12,531 bases of DNA from Methanomicrobiales archaeon (lineage in GTDB: Archaea > Halobacteriota > Methanomicrobia > Methanomicrobiales > Methanospirillaceae): NCBI GenBank assembly GCA_012520015.1, contig JAAYPD010000207.1, positions 1 through 12,531 of the forward strand. Reading direction: 5' to 3'. The translations under genes and the position numbers were made by a program. The notes beneath the pieces are model-generated. The model was not told where the DNA came from and did not search any database. It saw nothing but the letters and a program-made list of their open reading frames with translations. Of the stretch, positions 7,042 through 12,531 are shown one piece after another. Positions within the stretch are counted from its first letter, which is position 1, and the number at the start of each line of letters is the position of its first letter.

Positions 7042-8055
7042 ATGCAGACCAGATTTGTAAGTCCGGCAAATTGTGAAGGTGAGATGGATGAACCATCGGT
7101 AAGACCAGGATTATTGAATGATTTCATCGGCCAGGACTCAGTAAAAGATGCACTTATCGTTGCAATCACATCTGCAAGGAAGAGAAATAAAACCCTTGAC
7201 CACATCCTATTTTCCGGCCCTCCAGGTCTTGGAAAGACAACGCTTGCACATATCATCGCCCAGGAGATGGGTTCAAATATTGAGACGACAAGCGGCCCGG
7301 TCCTTGACAGGCCTGGCGATCTTGCAGCCCTCCTGACCCCGTTAAAAGACCGGGATATCCTGTTTATAGATGAGATTCACCGTCTTTCTCCAGTAATTGA
7401 GGAGATATTATATCCTGCCATGGAGGATTATACGATTGACCTCCTGATTGGCGAAGGCCCGTCTGCACGAACCATTCAGTTACCGCTTGAAAGGTATACG
7501 CTTATTGGTGCAACGACCCGCCTTGGTCTTTTAGGTTCACCGTTCAGGGACCGGTTTGGTATTATCCTCAGGCTTGATCTTTATGATCCTTCTGAATTGA
7601 CGGTAATCGTCACCCGGTCTGCCGGCATCCTTGGAATTCCGATTACTCCGGGAGGCGCCGAAGAGATTGCCAACCGTTCCAGGGGGACTCCGCGTATTGC
7701 AAACCGGCTGCTTAAACGGGCTTATGACTATGCAATCGTCAGGGGAACAGGATCGATAGACAAGGATATTGCTGACACTGCACTCTTTGCTCTTGGCGTG
7801 GATAAAATAGGGCTTGATGTCCTGGACAGGAAAATCCTTGAGGTCATTGCAAAAGATTTTGACGGGGGCCCTGTAGGTCTGAAGACGATCTCTATCTCGG
7901 TCGGGGAGGAACCCAGAACCATCGAAGACGTCTATGAGCCTTATCTTATCAGGATCGGGTTTTTAAAAAGAACGCCGCAGGGACGTGTGGTTACAAGCTC
8001 TGCCAGGGAGCACCTTGGCAGGGCGGACTCTCGTGATCTCAGCTCATTTCTCTAA
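7042..8055 (+). CDS. ruvB: Holliday-junction branch migration ATPase RuvB
   Basis: RuvB is the AAA+ hexameric motor that pumps DNA through the RuvA-bound junction. The 337 residues match the usual length (336 in E. coli). Visible motifs are the N-terminal RPGLLNDFIGQ, Walker A GPPGLGKTT (59-67, Lys65), the RuvB-characteristic TTSGPVLDRPGDLAALL, Walker B FIDEIH with Asp110-Glu111, LYPAMEDY, sensor 1 GATTR (156-160), arginine-finger region SPFRDRFG (Arg169) and sensor 2 RGTPRIANR (Arg218). The C-terminal winged-helix domain contains FDGGPVGL and TIEDVYEPYLI. Everything needed for ATP hydrolysis and junction binding is present, with no sign of decay. The ATG is six bases after the ruvA stop. Bacterial RuvB is nearly universal in bacteria and rare in archaea. 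Confidence 0.97.
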   Translation: MQTRFVSPANCEGEMDEPSVRPGLLNDFIGQDSVKDALIVAITSARKRNKTLDHILFSGPPGLGKTTLAHIIAQEMGSNIETTSGPVLDRPGDLAALLTPLKDRDILFIDEIHRLSPVIEEILYPAMEDYTIDLLIGEGPSARTIQLPLERYTLIGATTRLGLLGSPFRDRFGIILRLDLYDPSELTVIVTRSAGILGIPITPGGAEEIANRSRGTPRIANRLLKRAYDYAIVRGTGSIDKDIADTALFALGVDKIGLDVLDRKILEVIAKDFDGGPVGLKTISISVGEEPRTIEDVYEPYLIRIGFLKRTPQGRVVTSSAREHLGRADSRDLSSFL

Positions 8056-8099
8056 GTTTTTCCTGCAAGCTTGTATTGAATGGTGATCAATATCTATGC

Positions 8100-9503
8100 A
8101 TGTCCTTACCCGGAACCATTCTCCATGCAATTCTCATCATAAGCATAATCTTCGTACTCCCGTTAAGTGCTGAAGAAACTCCCGCGAATTCAGCAGATTC
8201 AGACAATCCAACAGATACAGAGGTTTCAGAGACAACACAGGCGTCACCCGGATTATCACCGCCATATATCCTTACACCTGACCTCTCCCTGTCTGACCTG
8301 GAGATAGTTGAACAGGTCAGGGGTGGGGAGAAGATATCCGGATCGGTGATCATCACAAACAAGGGCCCTGTTTCGGCCTCCCGGATCTCAATGGACATAC
8401 TCCTTGTCCAGGAGAATCCTGACGGCAATATCTCTGTCTGGCTTGGCAGCAGGGGCACAGATAAGATGCCACCCGGGACTAAAGGCAGGATTAATTTTTC
8501 TTTTGACCTCCCGCCTGGTATCAGGGATGGAGAATATCACATATATATTAATATCCTGGGCCATGAAAGCGAATTATTCACTTCTGACAACACCATAACC
8601 TCCAAAAGGCCGATTATTATATCAGATAATGCCAGGTGGCCTGGAGAGATCCCAGACCTTTGCATGACGATTGATTTAGTCAGTACCAGTAAGTCATCTG
8701 CCGGCTCTCCACTAACCTTAGCCTACACGATTAAAAACAAGAACAGGGCTGTTGCCGGTTCATGCAGGATCTTATTCCTCCTCTCTCCTGATAAAGCCGG
8801 TTTAAGTTCAGGATATCATCTGCGGGAAGAGCGGGTTTTTAAAATTTATCCGGATATGAATGAACAGAGAATGCTAACAGAGCTTGTACCTTATCATATT
8901 CCGCCTGGTTCATATCGCCTTATTGGAGTTATTGATTATACCGGGATGATACAGGAGACTGATAAGACAGATAATCTTTTTGTATTTCCTGAAAAAATTG
9001 AGATATCAGGCCCGTTAAACTGGCTTTCAGAATCATATACAGATCAGGTAGCCGGAATGCTCTTCTTAAAGACAAATAAATACAGGGAACACCTGGGGCT
9101 GTCCCCCCTCTCTTTTGATAATGATCTGCGTAAACTGGCAGCCTGGCATACAGGAGATATGATACAAAGAGGGTATTTTTCACATTATACCCCGGAAGGA
9201 ACAGACCCCACCGGAAGGGCAGAGCTAATGGGATATCCTGTGACACGAACCATGGAAGATGGCAGAACCAGGACAGGAATTGCAGAAAATATTATCAGGA
9301 TTGCATCAGGGCATACGGTTGGAAAGGCATATACAGGGTTTGTTGATCCAACAACACCTGAAAGCGTGGCTGATGTCATGATGACAGAGTGGATAAACAG
9401 TCCTGAACATAATAAGAATTTAATCAATCCGACAATTGAAGAGATTGGAGTTGATGTCAGGTATGATGGTGAGTTCTTCTATGCTACCCAGAACTTTTTT
9501 TAA
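8100..9503 (+). CDS. Secreted protein with two CARDB-like domains and a C-terminal CAP/SCP domain
   Basis: I start at ATG 8100 (467 residues) because GGTGATC at 8082-8088 is well placed and the protein then begins directly with a signal peptide, cleaved probably after PLSA at residue 24. An upstream in-frame TTG at 8076 has no such support. A Ser/Thr/Glu/Pro-rich linker (25-55) leads to two CARDB-like beta-sandwich adhesion domains (about 60-175 and 185-300), each starting with a PDL motif. The CAP/SCP domain (about 315-467) shows HLGLSPLSFDNDL, AAWH (His350), FSHYTPEG (His362), GIAENI (Glu396), WINSPEHNKNLINP (His437) and a final YATQNF. These are hallmarks of prokaryotic YkwD-type CAP proteins, whose biochemical activity is not established. 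It follows ruvB by 44 nt on the same strand and may be co-transcribed, although a link to recombination is not obvious. Seven T residues span the stop. Confidence 0.9.
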   Translation: MSLPGTILHAILIISIIFVLPLSAEETPANSADSDNPTDTEVSETTQASPGLSPPYILTPDLSLSDLEIVEQVRGGEKISGSVIITNKGPVSASRISMDILLVQENPDGNISVWLGSRGTDKMPPGTKGRINFSFDLPPGIRDGEYHIYINILGHESELFTSDNTITSKRPIIISDNARWPGEIPDLCMTIDLVSTSKSSAGSPLTLAYTIKNKNRAVAGSCRILFLLSPDKAGLSSGYHLREERVFKIYPDMNEQRMLTELVPYHIPPGSYRLIGVIDYTGMIQETDKTDNLFVFPEKIEISGPLNWLSESYTDQVAGMLFLKTNKYREHLGLSPLSFDNDLRKLAAWHTGDMIQRGYFSHYTPEGTDPTGRAELMGYPVTRTMEDGRTRTGIAENIIRIASGHTVGKAYTGFVDPTTPESVADVMMTEWINSPEHNKNLINPTIEEIGVDVRYDGEFFYATQNFF

Positions 9504-9554
9504 ACCGGAGTATGGCATCATGATGACGATCAGGGATATTCATAGAACAGACTC

Positions 9555-9590
9555 AGCATCATATGCAGATGGCTGCTTATATGCTATCTT
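9555..9590. terminator. Candidate hairpin terminator between convergent genes
   Basis: Arms 9555-9568 and 9573-9585 can form twelve base pairs with one bulge and one mismatch around the loop ATGG. On the + strand ATCTTTT follows. The hairpin sits in the 73-bp space between the convergent CAP and dockerin genes and overlaps the last codons of the latter. A second possible + strand stop signal is the T7 run at 9495-9501. Archaeal termination depends mainly on T-runs, so the hairpin may be incidental. Confidence 0.3.
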
Positions 9591-11004
9591 TTGACGCAGT
9601 TTTGTTCAGGTAATTAAACAAGGTTACGATATCTGCAAAATCTGCTCTTCCATTGTTATTAAAGTCGATTCGCGAGGATAGATTACTCTCTCCAATCCAC
9701 CTGAAGTTCTGGAATAACAGGACGAGATCATGCATATCAAGGCGGCCATTACCGTTGAAGTCCTCAAACCGGCCGTCATCATCATTATCTTTCATTCCCT
9801 GGATTAATGATTCGTTAAACCCTGCCGGTATCATGATATTTGCCCGGTATTCAAGGTTCAGGCCATCGGCATTCTGATTGCCACCAATATTTGTGCTGCT
9901 GGTGATCTTTGCTGATGAGACACCGGCGACTCCTGTCTCTGCTGATGCTTCCTTATATGGCGACTTCTCTTCAGCGGACTGCACTTTTCCACCAAGGACA
10001 CATGCAGGACTGTCTGTATCATCCTTTTCGCTACTGATCCTTGTGGCAACAGCATGTTCAGAGGCCTGGATAGATCGATCTCCATCAGATGTGAAATCAA
10101 CAAGTCTTTCAGCCGTAATACTCTCCGACCCGGTAACCTGCCTTGTTTCATCTGTTCTCCCGCCGCTTGTTATGATATCCTGCGTGTATACCCTGGTTTC
10201 ATGGAAATTTTCGCCGGAGACTGTATCATTTTTTGAAATTCTCTGTTCCATTATGGTCTTGTCATGGATCGGGCCTGATTCGGAGGATGCTGCGGTAAGC
10301 TCCAGGGTCTCTCCACCCTTATACCAGCGGCTTAATGTTTTAATTAGTCCTGATATCAGGGTCCGGTCATAGAGTGTGACTTCACTGCCCGGAGTTATCG
10401 TCTTTCCTTTAAATGCGGTGATGATCGTTCCAGCTAATCCGGGGTCTGTTGTATTGCTGCCAGGTGAACCGATGTTTAGATCATATTCAAGTGTTCCGTT
10501 AGAGCTCCGGCTGGCAGAGGCAAGTGCAAGGCTTTGTGCATTTACGATCGAGAATGAAGCCGAATGTTCCCTTGAAAACGCAGGATTTACTGCATAAGGA
10601 TCTCCAAAACAGATCATTCCTGCGGTATCATTAGAAGGTCCGGCGGTGGATGTCAGTACATACTCATCCGCGAGAAGGTGGCCACCTGTCTGACCAGATG
10701 AGTATTCAAGTATTTTCTGCGTATCAAATCCACCGGACATGTCGCCCCCTGTCATGCTGACATGCTTTGTCATGACGAAAGTCCCGTCATTTGTCATGAC
10801 CAGGTCTGAATAAACTCCTTTAGCACCAGTGCCATTCCCGTCCGACTGAAGAAAAACTCCTGAGAAACTGTCCCGTACAGGGCCTGTTGTATTAATAAGG
10901 GTGCTGACTGAGTAGTCTGCAGCTGTGATAAGGCACCCCATTGAGGATAAGATGAGCAGCCCGGCAATTACCAGGATACGTAGACCTGACGGTAACAGAT
11001 TCAT
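9577..11004 (-). CDS. Secreted protein with C-terminal dockerin-like calcium-binding domain
   Basis: A 475-residue exported protein. It has a signal peptide (basic residue in SGLRI, hydrophobic core, likely cleavage near Ala29) and a long Ser/Thr/Gly-rich body with about nine N-X-S/T sequons that I cannot assign to a known family. The C-terminus has two EF-hand-like loops, DFNGNGRLDMHD (415-426) and DFNNNGRADFAD (447-458). Each is followed by a hydrophobic helix (LVLLFQNF, IVTLFNYL) and they are about 32 residues apart, which is the layout of a type I dockerin. Dockerins bind cohesin domains and attach proteins to surface complexes; no cohesin is encoded here. DRTLISGLIK at 213-222 resembles the end of the small secreted protein before ruvC. 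SMGC in the signal region is a poor lipobox. The ATG has no ribosome-binding site but an AT-rich box lies close upstream. Confidence 0.85.
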   Translation of the reverse strand: MNLLPSGLRILVIAGLLILSSMGCLITAADYSVSTLINTTGPVRDSFSGVFLQSDGNGTGAKGVYSDLVMTNDGTFVMTKHVSMTGGDMSGGFDTQKILEYSSGQTGGHLLADEYVLTSTAGPSNDTAGMICFGDPYAVNPAFSREHSASFSIVNAQSLALASASRSSNGTLEYDLNIGSPGSNTTDPGLAGTIITAFKGKTITPGSEVTLYDRTLISGLIKTLSRWYKGGETLELTAASSESGPIHDKTIMEQRISKNDTVSGENFHETRVYTQDIITSGGRTDETRQVTGSESITAERLVDFTSDGDRSIQASEHAVATRISSEKDDTDSPACVLGGKVQSAEEKSPYKEASAETGVAGVSSAKITSSTNIGGNQNADGLNLEYRANIMIPAGFNESLIQGMKDNDDDGRFEDFNGNGRLDMHDLVLLFQNFRWIGESNLSSRIDFNNNGRADFADIVTLFNYLNKTASKDSI

Positions 11005-11030
11005 GAACGCTGATGTAGTATTGATGCGCG

Positions 11031-11040
11031 AAGTATAAAA
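11031..11040 (-). promoter_or_regulatory. Candidate TATA box of the dockerin-protein gene
   Basis: On the minus strand this reads TTTTATACTT, 27-36 nt before the ATG at 11004. Transcription would begin about six bases before the start codon, which agrees with the absence of a Shine-Dalgarno sequence. A second AT-rich stretch (ATATATAC on the minus strand, about 11047-11054) is an alternative element. Confidence 0.4.
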
Positions 11041-11082
11041 TTCGTTGTATATATTTTTGAAGATAACAGGAAAATTTTGGTC

Positions 11083-11097
11083 CTGGTATTATACCAG
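11083..11097. repeat. Perfect 15-bp palindrome upstream of the dockerin-protein gene
   Basis: CTGGTATTATACCAG has seven-base arms around a single central base. It lies in the longest non-coding gap (11005-11144), about 80 bp upstream of the dockerin gene start and about 50 bp beyond the stop of the DUF2156 gene. It contains a TATA-like core on the minus strand. A regulator operator is the simplest reading; as RNA it would form a weak six-pair hairpin with a three-base loop. Confidence 0.4.
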
Positions 11098-11144
11098 TAA
11101 TTGATGTGCAGGTACTTTTAAAAGGGGGAGGAGTCAGTTGAGAA

Positions 11145-12038
11145 TCATAAATTTTCCAGGTAGTATAACTCTGCAAAATGATCCGGGTGATAACGTTCTT
11201 TTGATTCTCTAAGGCCTGGAATTCCCATGTCGCTCTCACGGTTAATGAACTGGTACCTGTCTTTTAAGTGCATTGCTGCTTGAATATTCAGTTCCTTGTA
11301 TATCCCTTCGCAGTCTGGCAGTCCTTTTTCATAATGAACCACTGCCGTGGATGGATTAAGCTCTTCAAAGATTGCAATTCCACCCATCTCTCCCTTTGGA
11401 CTGATAGCAATCCCTGAAAAATCAAGTTGATCGAAGTGGTTTACTGCCTCTGATATTGCTGTCTTCTCATGTTTAAGGATGGTATATTTATCACACTCCC
11501 TCTGCTGGCACCACTTGATAAGCAGATCTTTCACCTCATCCATGTTGGACTCTGTGACCAGCTCTACAGTTGACGGGCACTTTCTTCGAAACTTATTAAG
11601 CTGTTTCCGAATGGACAAAAACTCCTGTCCAGGTAATGATGCAAGTATATCAGACCGGTAAACATAATCAAAGAAGTTGCGATCCGGTTTTAGGACCAGG
11701 GACGGGCAGTTTTCCTGCATCCATCTGTATTGCCAGGGTTCCAGTATCAAAAGCGGTGCCTGCTCGCCAAGGTCCTGTGCAAGCTTAATTGTTGCATGAA
11801 AACAGTCAGGATTTATCGGGCCTATCGGAAACCTGTATGAATGATAACTCTCCGTCTCACCTTTGATGATCAGGCATCCTTCATGCTCGCATATCTTGTA
11901 ATTTCCATATGAACGCCAGCAAAATAATGTTCCAAAGGTATTTTCTGAGTGATGTATAGGACAATCACGGTAGATTCTGTCAAATATCTTTTTATCCTCT
12001 ATCTCAATCGGGTGAAAGTCTTCTTCCAGAATTTTCAT
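11145..12038 (-). CDS. DUF2156 protein (LPG synthase C-terminal-like, GNAT-related fold)
   Basis: A 297-residue soluble protein without signal peptide or membrane segment. It resembles the DUF2156 family, related to the catalytic C-terminal domain of phosphatidylglycerol lysyltransferases, which transfer an aminoacyl group from tRNA onto lipid. Supporting segments are NFFDYVYRSDILASL with IRKQLNKFRRK (about 121-153) and the C-terminal FINRESDMGIPGLRESK (264-280) followed by YHPDHF, all typical of this family. The multispan flippase domain of true MprF proteins is absent, so the acceptor is unlikely to be settled by homology. Cysteines are plentiful in the first 60 residues, including CEHEGC at 50-55. 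The gene overlaps the GNAT gene upstream by 35 nt, with AAGGA about 12 bases before its ATG. Both genes encode acyltransferase-like proteins and are translationally linked. Confidence 0.8.
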   Translation of the reverse strand: MKILEEDFHPIEIEDKKIFDRIYRDCPIHHSENTFGTLFCWRSYGNYKICEHEGCLIIKGETESYHSYRFPIGPINPDCFHATIKLAQDLGEQAPLLILEPWQYRWMQENCPSLVLKPDRNFFDYVYRSDILASLPGQEFLSIRKQLNKFRRKCPSTVELVTESNMDEVKDLLIKWCQQRECDKYTILKHEKTAISEAVNHFDQLDFSGIAISPKGEMGGIAIFEELNPSTAVVHYEKGLPDCEGIYKELNIQAAMHLKDRYQFINRESDMGIPGLRESKERYHPDHFAELYYLENL

Positions 12039-12468
12039 TGGTTAATCTTTCCTTGAACAATAAAAATATTTTATTTTTATTTGTGATAAAATCAGATCGC
12101 TCATAAAAGGGGCAGGTGCCTGGCTCAGCTACAAGGATTATATTGACAAGGCCAGCATCTGCAGCAGCATGGGTTAAGAATTGCAAAAGCCGGCGGCCAA
12201 CACCAAGACCCCTGTATTTTTTGAGTACGCACATATCCTGGATATAACCAGTGCTTACCTGGTCAGATATCAGCCTTCCTGTTGCGATCGTCTCACAAGT
12301 TGTATTGAGAACTCCGACACAGAACCGGGAGCTTGATCTGATAATCCGTGGAATATCATCAGGGTTGTACTCATCTCTCCACCATCCGGCATCCCTGTAT
12401 AATGTGACGATAGAATCAGTATCCCATGAGTCGGTTATGAACAGATTAACTGATTCCTTCATGGCCAT
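12004..12468 (-). CDS. GNAT-family N-acetyltransferase
   Basis: A 154-residue protein with the acetyl-CoA-binding motif A of the Gcn5-related N-acetyltransferases: MCVLKKYRGLGVGRRLL, with the pyrophosphate-binding RGLGVG at 86-91. The preceding strand (GYIQDM) and the later FYERSDF (121-127) are usual for the fold. It would move an acetyl group from acetyl-CoA to an amine, but the substrate cannot be read from the sequence. WWRDEY near residues 29-34 resembles the start of a common small GNAT subgroup. ATG 12468 is chosen; ATG 12462 is two codons later. No ribosome-binding site is visible, and an AT-rich stretch (12491-12506) lies about 25 bp upstream, so a leaderless transcript is possible. 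It overlaps the DUF2156 gene by 35 nt and is the first gene of that pair. Confidence 0.88.
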   Translation of the reverse strand: MAMKESVNLFITDSWDTDSIVTLYRDAGWWRDEYNPDDIPRIIRSSSRFCVGVLNTTCETIATGRLISDQVSTGYIQDMCVLKKYRGLGVGRRLLQFLTHAAADAGLVNIILVAEPGTCPFYERSDFITNKNKIFLLFKERLTNENSGRRLSPD

Positions 12469-12531
12469 TTAAATGAGCAGCTGCTGGGATGAAATTAATG
12501 ATAATTCCCGGAAATCTGGAGTTAATAAAAG
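12469..12531 (-). promoter_or_regulatory. Upstream region of the GNAT/DUF2156 pair
   Basis: This end piece holds an AT-rich element (12491-12506; ATTAAT-like on the minus strand) suitable as a TATA box. Between it and the gene is the perfect 10-bp palindrome AGCAGCTGCT (12476-12485), 8 bases before the ATG at 12468. If transcription starts near the ATG, a protein bound at the palindrome would block initiation. Nothing else is recognisable up to the window edge. Confidence 0.3.

Noticed and set aside
6831..7256. 141-codon minus-strand frame across the ruvA/ruvB junction
   Set aside because: It covers two well-conserved genes on the other strand and has no motif of its own.
9878..10372. 164-codon open frame on the plus strand inside the dockerin-protein gene
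   Set aside because: It is antisense to a protein with a signal peptide and dockerin loops, has no recognisable domain or ribosome-binding site, and its composition reflects the Ser/Thr-rich gene opposite.
10927..10953. Lipoprotein-type signal (SMGC) in the dockerin protein
   Set aside because: The residues before Cys24 fit a lipobox poorly, and a standard cleavage near Ala29 is more likely.
1..12531. Mobile element, CRISPR array, tRNA or toxin-antitoxin cassette
   Set aside because: No transposase, integrase, terminal repeats, spaced direct repeats, cloverleaf or small toxin-like gene pair could be seen; intergenic gaps are all below 150 bp.

Overview
This 12.5 kb window most likely comes from a mesophilic methanogenic archaeon of the Methanomicrobiales; a Methanospirillum-like genome is my best guess. 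I infer this from the style of the proteins: a soluble PAS/GAF sensor kinase, a CARDB-CAP secreted protein, a dockerin-bearing secreted protein, a DUF2156 protein, a TPR protein with a C-terminal anchor and many N-X-S/T sequons on exported proteins. Archaeal-type AT-rich boxes about 25 bp upstream of several starts agree with this. No rRNA or other taxonomic marker is present, so the assignment is an inference.

Left part (1-1764): the 3' end of a membrane-anchored TPR gene runs into an oppositely oriented DNA methyltransferase gene. The two coding regions overlap tail to tail by 116 bp. The methyltransferase has no restriction partner in the window and ends in an AT-hook-like motif.

Centre-left (1831-5381, + strand): a three-gene signalling operon. 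It encodes a cytosolic PAS-GAF-PAS-PAS histidine kinase, a single-domain CheY-like receiver and a stand-alone CheB-type methylesterase. The genes overlap by 11 and 1 nt. The two halves of a normal CheB are therefore separate adjacent genes.

Centre (5418-9503, + strand): a small secreted sequon-rich protein, then ruvC, ruvA and ruvB (the bacterial Holliday-junction processing set, complete and apparently intact), then a secreted protein with two CARDB-like domains and a CAP/SCP domain. Gaps are 47, -4, 6 and 44 nt, so co-transcription is plausible.

Right part (9577-12468, - strand): a secreted protein with a C-terminal dockerin-like pair of calcium loops, and a two-gene unit of a GNAT acetyltransferase followed by a DUF2156 protein that overlaps it by 35 nt. 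The dockerin protein shares a DRxx[VI]SGxIK motif with the small secreted protein ahead of ruvC.

There is no gene-free stretch above 300 bases. The longest non-coding gap is 11005-11144, which holds a promoter box and a 15-bp palindrome. I saw no tRNA, rRNA, CRISPR array, insertion sequence, transposase or integrase. The most notable feature is a full bacterial-type ruvCAB set in a probable archaeon. I did not find clear evidence of an entirely new system.
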